64,000 nucleotides of DNA from Ideonella sp. (GTDB taxonomy: Bacteria; Pseudomonadota; Gammaproteobacteria; Burkholderiales; Burkholderiaceae_C), in assembly GCA_016721465.1 (NCBI GenBank), contig JADKIA010000034.1, positions 1 through 64,000 of the forward strand, in the 5' to 3' direction. Made by a program: the position numbers and the translations under genes. Of the stretch, positions 27,215 through 35,837 are shown one piece after another. Position 1 is the stretch's first letter. Each line of letters starts with the position of its first letter. Below the pieces are notes generated by a model. That model saw only the letters and a list, made by a program, of their open reading frames with translations, had not been told where the DNA came from and did not search any database.

Positions 27215-28225
27215 ATGACCCAAGCGATCTTCAACTAGCTGCTGGCCATCTTCATCACGGTGGCCATCGGCTGGTTCGCCGGGCGCATGCGCTGGCTGGG
27301 CCAGGCCAGCACTGGCGTGGACCCGGCACGTGTGCTGGGCAATGCCGCGTTCTACATCTTCGTGCCGGCGCTGCTGTTTCGCACCACGGCGCGGCTGGAC
27401 TTGCACGGCATGCCGTGGACCACCGTGGGCGCCTTCTTCGTGCCGGTGGTGGGCGTGCTGCTGGGTGTGTATGCCTTCCAACGTTTCACACGCCCCGCCG
27501 CGCCGATGGCGGACCGCGAGGCCGGCGAGCGCGACGCCGCCAGGCCGGCCGTGCGGGCCATCACCGCCACCTTCGGCAACTCGGTGCAGATCGGCATTCC
27601 GCTGGCGGCGGCGCTGTTCGGCGAAGCCGGCCTGGGCCTGCACATCGCCTTGGTGAGCCTGCACGCGTTGGTGTTGCTGTCGGTGCTCACCGTGCTGGTG
27701 GAGCTGGACCTGGCTCGCTTCCGCGCGCAGCACGAGCTGGGCGCCAGCCTGTGGCGCACGCTGCGCACCACGGCCTACAACACCGTCGTGCACCCGGTGG
27801 TGCTGCCGGTGTTGGCCGGCATGGTCTGGAACCTCACGGGGCAGGGCCTGCCCGGCCCGGTGGACGAAACCCTGGCCCTGCTGGGCACGGCGGTGGCGCC
27901 GGTGTGCCTGGTCTTGATCGGCATCTCGCTGGCCTACTATGGCGTGGGCGAGCAGATCGTCGCGGCGCTGGGCATGGCCTTGCTCAAGCTGGTGGCCTTG
28001 CCCGCCGTGGTGCTGTGCGTGGCCCATTGGGGCTTCGGTCTGAGGGGGTTGCCATTGTCGGTGGCGGTGATCATGGCGGCCCTGCCGGCCGGCAGCAATG
28101 CACTGATCTTCTCGCAACGCTACGACTCGCAGCAGGTGCTCACCACCACCACGATCGTGCTGTCCACCTTCGGTTTCGTGCTGACCGTGCCCTTGTGGTT
28201 GGCGGTTCTGGCCCACCTGGGGTGA
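27215..28225 (+). pseudogene. AEC-family transporter with an amber stop at codon 8
   Basis: An auxin-efflux-carrier (AEC) family membrane protein of about 337 codons. The expected start is ATG 27215 (MTQAIFN), then codon 8 is TAG at 27236-27238, and the same frame continues LLAIFITVAIGWFAGR. Ten or so hydrophobic segments follow, including NAAFYIFVPALLF (helix 2), FGNSVQIGIPLAAALFG and MAALPAGSNALIFSQRY (the conserved family end). AEC proteins export organic acids or similar solutes. A start after the stop (GTG 27260) would lose most of the first helix. The stop is a single base from CAG (Gln), so sequencing error, a true nonsense mutation or suppression are all possible. Confidence 0.8.
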
Positions 28226-28226
28226 A

Positions 28227-29357
28227 ATGGCGGGCATGTCCACGCTGCCACCCACCCCGCTCGGCACCGAGCAGCGGCTCTACGCCCTGATCTACACCGG
28301 CGAATTGCTGCCCGGCCAGCGGGTGGACGACGTGCGCCTGCGCATCGGGGTGCTGTACAAGCTGGACGAAGCCAAGCTGGCGCGCCTGTTCTGCGGGCAA
28401 CGCGTGACCTTCATGCGGGGTGTGGACATGGCGCGCGCTCAGCGCCACGTGCAGCGCTTCGCCAGGCTGGGGGCCCGCTTGCGCGTGGAAATGCTGGGCC
28501 CGTCGGGGCAGCCCGCGCCGACCGCCGCACCGCGCACGCGGACGCCGGCCGCCGAGGACACGGTGCCATCGGCCCTGCCGGCCACCCGGGACACGGTGCC
28601 ATCGGCCTTGCCGGTGACCGCACTGGACAGCGAACCCCCCACCGATCGCGACACGGGCCCCGACACCGAACTGGCGCCCATGGAGCCCGAGCCCGAGCCT
28701 GAGCGGCCCGCCGCCCGCCCCGCGCCCGAACCCGAGCCTGCGACCGCACCCCCGCCCACGCCCCCAGCTCCGGCCGCACCAGCGGCGCGGGTGGAGCGTC
28801 GGGCCCATGACCGCAGCGTGCGGGCGCACACCCACCCGCACGGGGCCAGGTCGCACGAGGCATCGCGCAGCAGTCGCCATGGCGACGCACCGACGCGAAC
28901 GAGCAAGGGCCACATCACCAAGCGCCGCAGCCTGCGCTGGGGCCGTGCCTTCGTGGGTGTGCTCCTGCTGTTGCTGCTGGCCGGAGGGATCTGGCTGGGC
29001 TTGTCGGCGGTGGTGGGCGAGGATGGTCCGACGAAGCCGCTGAGCCTGGCCGAAGAGGCACCGCCGCCCGCGGCGTCCGCGGCAGCCCAGGCCCCAGCGA
29101 TGGCCAGCCTGGCCAGCCTGCCGTCCGACGAGGCCCGCACGGCCTTTGTCAACGAGTTCACCCCGGCCCCGCCGCACAAGGCCTTTGCCGTGTCACCCAG
29201 TGGCGCCTGGGCATGGAAGGGCGGCCACGGCTCCAACGACGCAGCGATGCAGCGCGCCATCGCCGAATGCAATGTCAAACGCACGCCCTACACGCCGCCC
29301 TGCGAGGTGATCAATCTGGATGGGCAGTGGCTGGCGGCGGTGTCGCGCCAGCCTTGA
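28227..29357 (+). CDS. Single-pass membrane protein of unknown function
   Basis: A 376-residue protein starting two bases after the transporter stop; an alternative ATG at 28236 is equally possible. The first 85 residues form a small domain (EQRLYALIYTGELLPGQRVD ... RVTFMRGVDMARAQRHVQRF). A long Pro/Glu/Ala-rich linker follows, including two copies of DTVPSALP. A basic stretch precedes one transmembrane helix near residue 250 (VGVLLLLLLAGGIWLGLSA). The C-terminal part is predicted outside the cytoplasm (KAFAVSPSGAWAWKGGHGS ... AIAECNVKRTPYTPPC) and resembles the short Cys-containing DUF4189-like domains. I do not recognise the full architecture. Confidence 0.7.
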   Translation: MAGMSTLPPTPLGTEQRLYALIYTGELLPGQRVDDVRLRIGVLYKLDEAKLARLFCGQRVTFMRGVDMARAQRHVQRFARLGARLRVEMLGPSGQPAPTAAPRTRTPAAEDTVPSALPATRDTVPSALPVTALDSEPPTDRDTGPDTELAPMEPEPEPERPAARPAPEPEPATAPPPTPPAPAAPAARVERRAHDRSVRAHTHPHGARSHEASRSSRHGDAPTRTSKGHITKRRSLRWGRAFVGVLLLLLLAGGIWLGLSAVVGEDGPTKPLSLAEEAPPPAASAAAQAPAMASLASLPSDEARTAFVNEFTPAPPHKAFAVSPSGAWAWKGGHGSNDAAMQRAIAECNVKRTPYTPPCEVINLDGQWLAAVSRQP

Positions 29358-29378
29358 GCGGCGTCCGCCGCGGGTCGC

Positions 29379-29864
29379 TCACTTGGCCATGGTCTCGCGC
29401 GGGTCGTCCGTCGTGGCGGTGGCGAGCACCTTGGCGTCGCGATCGAAGGTGACGTTGAAAACCTTCTTCTGCTGGCCATCCATGAAGCGCCACTCCCACA
29501 CGTCCTCGTCGGGTTTCATGGCGTAGCGCTGCGTCCTGGCGGGCTTGCCCAGGGTGCGCCGCACCTCCGCCTGGTCCATGCCCGCCTGCACCTTGGCGAA
29601 GTTGCCGGGTGTGAGCAACTGGCGCAGCGAGCTCATCTTGCCGTCGGTGCCGATGGTGATCACGTAGTTGGTGCTGCCCTCGGGCTGCCGCGGGTACTCG
29701 AAGACCTTCGAGCCGTCGGCCTTCTCGGTGATCTGCGTGGGCTCGCCGAACTGCTTGCGCACGTCGGCTTCGGTGGCCAGGCCCTCTTCCAGTTTATCGA
29801 TGCGTTGCTGGTCGCACGCGGCCAGCAGGGCGACGGTGGACAGGATGAAGGCCAGGGTGCGCAT
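29379..29864 (-). CDS. Outer-membrane lipoprotein, SmpA/OmlA (BamE-like) family
   Basis: A 161-residue lipoprotein. The lipobox is LLAAC (mature Cys about residue 17), followed by DQQRIDKLEEGLATEADVRK. Two BamE-like modules are visible: EADVRKQFGEPTQI and a second GMDQAEVRRTLGKPARTQRY ... DVWEWRFMDGQ. This duplicated arrangement is typical of SmpA/OmlA-domain lipoproteins, which attach to the inner leaflet of the outer membrane; BamE itself stabilises the BAM complex. It converges with the preceding gene. Confidence 0.83.
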   Translation of the reverse strand: MRTLAFILSTVALLAACDQQRIDKLEEGLATEADVRKQFGEPTQITEKADGSKVFEYPRQPEGSTNYVITIGTDGKMSSLRQLLTPGNFAKVQAGMDQAEVRRTLGKPARTQRYAMKPDEDVWEWRFMDGQQKKVFNVTFDRDAKVLATATTDDPRETMAK

Positions 29865-30008
29865 GGGGTTGGCTCCAAGGGGCAACTGCAGTGAAGGGCA
29901 TTCTGCCCCGCCCGGCCGCCCAAGCGACCCCGACCTTGGCATGGGCACCGGTCGCCCGAGCCAGGCGCCGGACCGCAGCCACGCGCGCATTGAGGGACAA
30001 TCCAGGCC

Positions 30009-31289
30009 ATGAACGTCAACGACATTCCCGCGTACATGGCCCATGTGGGCGTGGCCGCGCGCGCCGCCGCCACCACCATGGCGGCGGCCACCACGGCCGC
30101 CAAGAATGCCGCATTGCGCGGCCTGGCCCAAGGCCTGCGCGCGGCCGTGGCCGATCTGCAATCGGCCAATGCGAAGGACCTCGACGCCGCGCGTGCCGCC
30201 GGCCTGGCCGGCCCGATGGTGGACCGCCTGAAGCTCACGCCCGCCACCATCGAGACCGTGGCCGAGGGCTGCGAGCAGCTCGCCGCGATGCCCGATCCGG
30301 TGGGCGAGATCACGAACGTCAAGCGCCGGCCTTCGGGAATCGGCGTGGGCCAGATGCGCGTGCCGCTGGGCGTTTTCGGCATGGTCTACGAGAGCCGGCC
30401 CAACGTCACCATCGAGGCCGCCTCGCTGGCCATCAAGAGCGGCAACGCCTGCATCCTGCGTGGCGGCAGCGAGGCCCTGCAGTCCAACCTGGCGCTGTGG
30501 CAGCTGGTGCAGGCCGCGCTGGTGGGCGCTGGCCTGCCGGCCGACGCGGTGCAACTGGTGCAGACCACCGACCGCGCCGCCGTCGGCCGCCTGATCGCCA
30601 TGCCCGAATACGTCGACGTGATCATCCCGCGCGGCGGCAAGGGCCTGATCGAGCGCATCAGCGCCGAGGCCAAGGTGCCGGTGATCAAGCACCTGGACGG
30701 CAACTGCCACATCTACGTGGATGCGCAGGTCGACATGGACATGGCCGTGGCCGTCACCGACAACGCCAAGACGCAGAAGTACAGCCCCTGCAATGCCGCC
30801 GAATCGCTGCTGGTGCATGTCGACCAGGCCGCAGCCTTCCTGCCGAAGATCGGCGCTGTGTTTGCCGCCAAGGGCGTGCAGATGCGTTGCGACGCGGCTG
30901 CGAAGGCGGTGCTGCGGGCCGTGCCCGGCGCCCAGCTGGCGGATGCCAGCGAGGCCGACTGGGCCGAGGAATACCTGGCCCCGATCGTCAGCATCAAGGT
31001 GGTCGGCGGTCTCGACGAGGCCATTGCGCACATCAACCGCTACGGCTCGCACCACACCGACGCCATCCTCACCACCCACCACCCGAGCGCCATGCGCTTC
31101 CTGCGCGAGGTGGATTCGGCCAGCGTGATGGTCAACGCCAGCACCCGCTTTGCCGACGGCTTCGAGTACGGCCTGGGCGCCGAGATCGGCATCTCCACCG
31201 ACAAGCTGCACGCCCGCGGTCCGGTCGGGCTGGAGGGCCTGACCTCGATGAAGTGGGTCGTGCTGGGGCAGGGCGAAACTCGTCTGTGA
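30009..31289 (+). CDS. proA: Gamma-glutamyl phosphate reductase
   Basis: A 426-residue enzyme that converts gamma-glutamyl phosphate to glutamate semialdehyde in proline synthesis. Hallmarks are GVFGMVYESRPNVTIEAASLAI, KSGNACILRGGSEALQSN, VIIPRGGKGLIERI and KYSPCNAAESLLVH with the catalytic Cys, and the terminal RFADGFEYGLGAEIGISTDK then HARGPVGLEGLTS. Length is normal. The stop overlaps the queC GTG start by four bases, so proA, queC and the LemA-like gene form a coupled operon. Confidence 0.97.
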   Translation: MNVNDIPAYMAHVGVAARAAATTMAAATTAAKNAALRGLAQGLRAAVADLQSANAKDLDAARAAGLAGPMVDRLKLTPATIETVAEGCEQLAAMPDPVGEITNVKRRPSGIGVGQMRVPLGVFGMVYESRPNVTIEAASLAIKSGNACILRGGSEALQSNLALWQLVQAALVGAGLPADAVQLVQTTDRAAVGRLIAMPEYVDVIIPRGGKGLIERISAEAKVPVIKHLDGNCHIYVDAQVDMDMAVAVTDNAKTQKYSPCNAAESLLVHVDQAAAFLPKIGAVFAAKGVQMRCDAAAKAVLRAVPGAQLADASEADWAEEYLAPIVSIKVVGGLDEAIAHINRYGSHHTDAILTTHHPSAMRFLREVDSASVMVNASTRFADGFEYGLGAEIGISTDKLHARGPVGLEGLTSMKWVVLGQGETRL

Positions 31290-32011
31290 TCGATGCGCGA
31301 ACCGCCCTGGTGCTGTTCTCCGGCGGACAGGACTCCACCGCCTGCCTGGCCTGGGCGCTGCAGCGCTACGCCCGCGTGGAGACCGTGGGCTTCGACTACG
31401 GTCAGCGCCACCGCATCGAGCTGGACTGCCGGCTCACCGTGCGCCAGCAGCTGGCCACTCAATTCACGCCTTGGGCGCCCAGGCTGGGCGACGACCACGT
31501 GCTGGACGTGGGCCTGATCGGCCAGCTGTCCGACACCGCACTCACCGCCGAGCGCGCCATCGAGCTGCAGGCCAACGGCCTGCCCAACACCTTCGTGCCC
31601 GGGCGCAACCTGCTGTTCCTGGGCTTCGCGGCGGCGTTGGCCTACCGGCGCGGTGCCTCGGTGCTGGTGGGTGGCATGTGCGAGACCGACTTCTCGGGCT
31701 ACCCCGATTGCCGCGACAACACGCTCAAGGCCATGCAGCTGGCGCTGTCGTTGGGCTTGGACACACCGATGACGGTGGAGACCCCGCTGATGTGGCTGAC
31801 CAAGGCCGACACCTGGGCGTTGACTCAATCGTTGGGTGGCGATGCGCTCACCGCGCTGATCGTCGAGCACACCCACACCTGCTACCTGGGTCAGCGCGGC
31901 CAGCGCCACGCCTGGGGTCATGGCTGCGGCACCTGCCCGGCCTGCGAGCTGCGTGCCAGAGGCCATGCCCAGTGGCGGGCTGGCCGACAGCACACCGCGG
32001 AGGCGTCATGA
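31286..32011 (+). CDS. queC: 7-cyano-7-deazaguanine synthase
   Basis: A 241-residue PP-loop enzyme making preQ0 in queuosine synthesis. The ATP-binding loop LFSGGQDSTACLAWAL is near the N-terminus, then VGFDYGQRHRIEL, NTFVPGRNLLFL, GMCETDFSGYPDCR, and the zinc-binding cluster CYLGQ...HGCGTCPACELR at the C-terminus. GTG 31286 overlaps the proA stop. The folE gene 1 kb away could supply the pathway's first intermediate, since GTP cyclohydrolase I also feeds queuosine synthesis. Confidence 0.96.
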   Translation: MIDARTALVLFSGGQDSTACLAWALQRYARVETVGFDYGQRHRIELDCRLTVRQQLATQFTPWAPRLGDDHVLDVGLIGQLSDTALTAERAIELQANGLPNTFVPGRNLLFLGFAAALAYRRGASVLVGGMCETDFSGYPDCRDNTLKAMQLALSLGLDTPMTVETPLMWLTKADTWALTQSLGGDALTALIVEHTHTCYLGQRGQRHAWGHGCGTCPACELRARGHAQWRAGRQHTAEAS

Positions 32012-32553
32012 CAGGGGTTCCCTGGCCCTGGCTGCTCGCGGTGGCGGTGATCTTCTTCTGGATGCTGGGCGCCTACAACCGCGTGATGGCGCTGCGCGGT
32101 GCACTTCACTCGGCCTGGCAACAGCTGGACACGGTGATCCAGGCGCGCCAGCAGGCCATCGGCTCGCTGGTGGACGCGGTGGAGCCGCGCATGGCCGCCG
32201 AACGCTCGGCCATCGACGCCATGGTCGCGGCCCAGGTGCGGGTGGCCACCGCCGCCGAGGTGGTGCGCCGCCGCCCCACCACCGTTGAACCGGTGGCCGT
32301 GCTCGCCAAGGCCGAAGGCGACCTGGCCGCGGCGTTGGCGCGTCTGCAAAGCCTGGTCGAGCAGCAGGCCGAACTGCGCCATGAACCCGCCGTGAGCTCG
32401 CCCACCAAGGACCTGGTGGAACTGGCCGCGCGCATGCGCTTCAACCGCCAGGGCTTCAACGACGCGGCCAACGCCTACAACGCGGCGGTGACGCAGTTCC
32501 CGACGCGTCTGCTGGTGCGGGTGTTTCGGTTCGAGCTGGCCGGCACGCTGTAG
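32008..32553 (+). CDS. LemA-like membrane protein
   Basis: A 181-residue protein with an N-terminal transmembrane helix (WLLAVAVIFFWMLGAYNR) followed by a helical domain with QLDTVIQARQQAIGSLVDAV and a late FNDAANAYNAAVTQFPTRLL, the typical LemA closing pattern (Y-N-x-x-V-x-x-F-P). LemA proteins are envelope helix-bundle proteins of unclear function. The start overlaps the queC stop (ATGA), so it is the third gene of the proA operon. Confidence 0.85.
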   Translation: MTGVPWPWLLAVAVIFFWMLGAYNRVMALRGALHSAWQQLDTVIQARQQAIGSLVDAVEPRMAAERSAIDAMVAAQVRVATAAEVVRRRPTTVEPVAVLAKAEGDLAAALARLQSLVEQQAELRHEPAVSSPTKDLVELAARMRFNRQGFNDAANAYNAAVTQFPTRLLVRVFRFELAGTL

Positions 32554-32575
32554 TGCGCGTCTGCGGGGCGGCGCC

Positions 32576-33007
32576 TCAGCCGCGCTCGCACATCACCGAA
32601 GCGGTGGCCACCAGTTCGTCGAAGAGCGCCAGCGAGACCTTGCCCGACACCGCGTAGGGGTCGAGCTTGGCGGTGGCCGAGTACTTCAGCAGCAAGGCCG
32701 GGTTGAGCCGATCCATGTTCACCTGGCCCATCGACCAACTGGCGAAGCGACGTTCGCCGATCTCGTCGTAGCTGAGCAGCACCACGTCGTGGTGGCGCGG
32801 GTCGGTGGCGATGCGGTGGTAGAGCTGGTTCACGGTGTGGCGACCGCCTTCGAGCACCTGCATGAACACCCCGCCGGAGGAGCACAGCAGCCCGGTGATG
32901 CCCAGGGCCGGGTTGTTGCGCTGGCTCTGGCGAAGGATGGATTGCAGCGCGTCGGCATTCACCGTGTCGGCGGCGCGGCTGGCGTACATCAGGCGGACGA
33001 GGGTCAT
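32576..33007 (-). CDS. BLUF-domain blue-light sensor
   Basis: A 143-residue protein made almost only of one BLUF domain. The flavin-binding residues are all present with the spacing seen in AppA: Y8 in RLMYAS, N31 and N32 in RNNPALGITGLL, Q50 in FMQVLEGG, plus the later SWSMGQV segment near the switching Trp/Met. It would bind FAD and signal blue light through protein contacts. No output domain is fused, so a partner is needed. It follows folE on the same strand, 20 bases downstream, suggesting co-transcription. Confidence 0.93.
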   Translation of the reverse strand: MTLVRLMYASRAADTVNADALQSILRQSQRNNPALGITGLLCSSGGVFMQVLEGGRHTVNQLYHRIATDPRHHDVVLLSYDEIGERRFASWSMGQVNMDRLNPALLLKYSATAKLDPYAVSGKVSLALFDELVATASVMCERG

Positions 33008-33027
33008 GGGGGTTCTCTCGAAAGCAG

Positions 33028-33765
33028 TCAGGCCACGGATTTCTTGGGCAGCAGCGACAGAAACTCGCGCCGCAGGTTCGGATCCTTGAGGAAGGCACCG
33101 CGCATCACGCTGTTGGTCATGGCGGTGTCGTCGTCCTTCACGCCGCGCCAGTGCATGCAGAAGTGATCGGCCTCCATCACGATGGCCAGGCCGTCCGGCT
33201 TCACGCTGTCCTGCAGCGTGTCGGCCAGCATCACCACCGCCTCTTCCTGGATCTGCGGGCGGGTCATCACCCAGTCGCAAACGCGGGCGTATTTGCTCAG
33301 GCCGATCAGGTTGGAGTGCTCGTTGGGCAGGATGCCGATCCACACCCGACCCATGATCGGGCACAGGTGGTGCGAGCAGGCGCTGCGCACGGAGATCGGG
33401 CCCACGATCATCAACTCGTTCAGACGCGAGACATTGGGGAACTCGGTCACCTTGGGTGCGGGCACGAAGCGGCCGCGAAAGACCTCTTCGATGTACATCT
33501 TGGCCACGCGTTGGGCGGTGTCCTGGGTGTTGTGGTCGCTGTCGGTGTCGATCACCATGGCCTGCAGGACCGCCTGCATCTTCGTGGCCACCTCGGCCTT
33601 GAGCTCTTCGATCTCGCCCTCGCGGATGTGGGCGGCGATGTTGTCGTTGGCGTGGTAGCGGCAGTCCGCACCGATCAGCCGGTAGCGGATGCGCTCGGAT
33701 GCCGGCAGCATGGCCAGCTCGGCTTCACCGAGTGCGGGGTGGGTCTTGGGGTCGGGTCCCGGCAT
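33028..33765 (-). CDS. folE: GTP cyclohydrolase I
   Basis: A 245-residue enzyme forming 7,8-dihydroneopterin triphosphate for folate and, in queuosine-making bacteria, for preQ0. Key motifs are DTQDTAQRVAKMYIEE-like (here HNTQDTAQRVAKMYIEEVF), ISVRSACSHHLCPIMGRVWIG with the zinc Cys and His residues, and LSKYARVCDWVMTRPQIQEE. The N-terminal 50 residues are a longer extension than in E. coli. It is transcribed towards the BLUF gene and is divergent from rsmB. Confidence 0.95.
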   Translation of the reverse strand: MPGPDPKTHPALGEAELAMLPASERIRYRLIGADCRYHANDNIAAHIREGEIEELKAEVATKMQAVLQAMVIDTDSDHNTQDTAQRVAKMYIEEVFRGRFVPAPKVTEFPNVSRLNELMIVGPISVRSACSHHLCPIMGRVWIGILPNEHSNLIGLSKYARVCDWVMTRPQIQEEAVVMLADTLQDSVKPDGLAIVMEADHFCMHWRGVKDDDTAMTNSVMRGAFLKDPNLRREFLSLLPKKSVA

Positions 33766-33859
33766 GGATGGCCTTCAGCTGATGGTGTGCGGGCGGTGCT
33801 CGGGGCGCATTGTCCATCGCCCTCGAAACACCCGCCGGATGTGGGGATAGACTGAGCCG

Positions 33860-35212
33860 ATGCCCTCCGCAGCGCCCCTCGCCGCCCACCCTCAGACGGC
33901 ACCGCTTTCCGCCTTGCTGGATCAGACCGCCGACGCCGTGGCGGCGGTGCGCGCGGGGCGCTCGCTCACGGACGCCCTGGGCCGGTGCCCGCCTGCGCTG
34001 CGCGCTGGCACGCAGGCCTTGGCCTTCCACGTGCTGCGCTGGTGGGGCAGTGCCACGGCGGCGCGTGCGCTGATGGCGCCCAAGGCCCCGCCGCCGAACG
34101 TGGAGGCCTTGCTGGTGAGCGCGCTGGCCCTGCTGTGGCCCGGCAGCGAGCCGCCTTATGCCGAACACACGCTGGTGGATCAGTGCGTGGCCGCCGCACG
34201 CCGCCGCACCCCGGCGGCCGCCAACTTCATCAATGCGGTGCTGCGGCGCTTTCTGCGCGAACGCGACACGCTGGTGGCCGCAGCCATGCACGCACCCGAA
34301 GGCGCCTTCAACCACCCCGCGTGGTGGATCGAGCGCGTGCGCCAGGACTGGCCAGCGCAATGGACCAGCCTGCTCGCGGCCGCCAACCGCCACCCGCCCA
34401 TGGTGTTGCGGGTCAACGCAAGGCGGGGCACTGCGGCTGCGTATGTGCAGCGCCTGGCCGCGCAAGGTCATGCGGCGAGCGTGGTCGGCCAGCAGGCGGT
34501 GTTGCTGGGCAAGCCCTGCCCGGTGAGCGAGTTGCCGGGCTTTGCCGAGGGCGAGGTGTCGGTGCAGGACCTGTCGGCCCAACGCGCAGCCCCCTTGCTG
34601 TTGGGTCTGGATGGGGCCGCCGCGGCGCCGGGGCTGCCTCCGGGTGCCCGCGTGCTGGACGCCTGCGCCGCCCCTGGCGGCAAGACGGCCCACCTGCTGG
34701 AGCTGGCCGACCTGGACGTGCTGGCGCTGGACAGCGACCCGCAGCGGCTGACCCGTGTGCAGGACACGCTTCATCGCCTGCACCTGCACGCCCGGCTGCA
34801 GGTGGGCGATGGCCGCCGTCCCCAGGACTGGTGGGACGGCCGGCCGTTCGACGCCATCCTGCTCGACGCGCCATGCACCGCATCCGGCATCGTGCGCAGG
34901 CACCCCGACGTGCGCTGGTTGCGCCGCCCGGACGACGTGGCCGCGCTGGCCCGCATGCAGGCCGAGTTGCTGGACGCCCTGTGGCCCCTGCTGGCCCCCG
35001 GCGGTCGCCTGCTGTATGCCACCTGCTCGATCTTCCACGCCGAAGGTCGTTACCAGATCGACGCTTTTTTGCAACGCCACGCGGCCGACAAGCCGCTGCT
35101 GGATGCCCACTCGCCCGGCCATTTGCTGGGGCTGCCGGACAATGGCCAGCCGATGACCGCAGCATCGACCCAGGGCGATGGATTCTTCTACGCCCTGATC
35201 CACAAACCCTGA
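33860..35212 (+). CDS. rsmB: 16S rRNA (cytosine-5)-methyltransferase RsmB
   Basis: A 450-residue enzyme methylating C967 of 16S rRNA. The N-terminal NusB-like domain includes PNVEALLVSALALLWPG and ANFINAVLRRFLRERD. The catalytic domain has VLDACAAPGGKTAHLLEL (SAM site), a DSDPQRLTR acidic turn, ILLDAPCTASGIVRRHPD with the motif-IV Cys, and LLYATCSIFHAEG with the catalytic TCS Cys. The genes downstream (DUF4390, ntrY-like, ntrX-like) follow the usual betaproteobacterial order. Confidence 0.96.
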   Translation: MPSAAPLAAHPQTAPLSALLDQTADAVAAVRAGRSLTDALGRCPPALRAGTQALAFHVLRWWGSATAARALMAPKAPPPNVEALLVSALALLWPGSEPPYAEHTLVDQCVAAARRRTPAAANFINAVLRRFLRERDTLVAAAMHAPEGAFNHPAWWIERVRQDWPAQWTSLLAAANRHPPMVLRVNARRGTAAAYVQRLAAQGHAASVVGQQAVLLGKPCPVSELPGFAEGEVSVQDLSAQRAAPLLLGLDGAAAAPGLPPGARVLDACAAPGGKTAHLLELADLDVLALDSDPQRLTRVQDTLHRLHLHARLQVGDGRRPQDWWDGRPFDAILLDAPCTASGIVRRHPDVRWLRRPDDVAALARMQAELLDALWPLLAPGGRLLYATCSIFHAEGRYQIDAFLQRHAADKPLLDAHSPGHLLGLPDNGQPMTAASTQGDGFFYALIHKP

Positions 35213-35246
35213 CCACCGCAGCACGCCCAAGACACCAACGCCCGCC

Positions 35247-35831
35247 ATGCGCCGCTCGATCCCGCAACCGATGCCGCTGCTGCGCGAGGCCTTCCGATGG
35301 CTGGTCGTGACGGTGGCGCTTGCGGTTGGCGCCTTGGGTTTTGTGGTCACCTCGCAAGCCCAGGGCGTGGAGCTGACCTCGCTGCAGGCCCTGCGCGCGG
35401 ACGCTGCGCTGACGCTCGACTACAACGCCCGCCTCACCCTCACGCCACCGGTGGAAGACGCGCTCCGGCATGGCGTGCCGCTGTACTTCGTCGCCCAGGC
35501 CTCGGTGTACCGCAACCGCTGGTATTGGCGCGACGAGCGCCTGGCCCGCGTCACGCGCAGCTGGCGCCTGTCTTACCAACCGCTCACCTCCAGCTGGCGC
35601 GTGAGCCTGGGCGGCCTGTCGCAGAACTACCCCACGCTGGCCGAAGCCCTGGCGCCACTGTCGCGGGTGTCGGGCTGGCGCGTGGTGGAGGCCGACAAGT
35701 TGGAGTCCGGCGAACGCCACTACCTGGAGTTCAGCTTCCACCTCGACAGCAGCCAGTTGCCGCGGCCCATGCAGATCGACGTGGGCACGGACTGGAAGCT
35801 GGGCATCGAGCGCAGCCTGCGGCTTGAATAA
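35247..35831 (+). CDS. DUF4390 domain-containing exported protein
   Basis: A 194-residue protein of the DUF4390 family, always found next to ntrY-like kinases in betaproteobacteria. The N-terminal hydrophobic stretch (WLVVTVALAVGALGFVV) ends in a SQAQG cleavage-like site. Family blocks are LTLDYNARLTLTPPVEDALRHG, YRNRWYWRDERLARVTRSWRL and the PLTSSWRVS segment. It may act with the NtrY-like sensor, whose gene starts six bases downstream; the role is not known. Confidence 0.87.
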   Translation: MRRSIPQPMPLLREAFRWLVVTVALAVGALGFVVTSQAQGVELTSLQALRADAALTLDYNARLTLTPPVEDALRHGVPLYFVAQASVYRNRWYWRDERLARVTRSWRLSYQPLTSSWRVSLGGLSQNYPTLAEALAPLSRVSGWRVVEADKLESGERHYLEFSFHLDSSQLPRPMQIDVGTDWKLGIERSLRLE

Positions 35832-35837
35832 CCGGCG

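Noticed and set aside
24010..27234. A 1074-codon minus-strand open frame opposite topB
   Set aside because: Topoisomerase III motifs are clear on the plus strand, and the antisense product is only biased composition.
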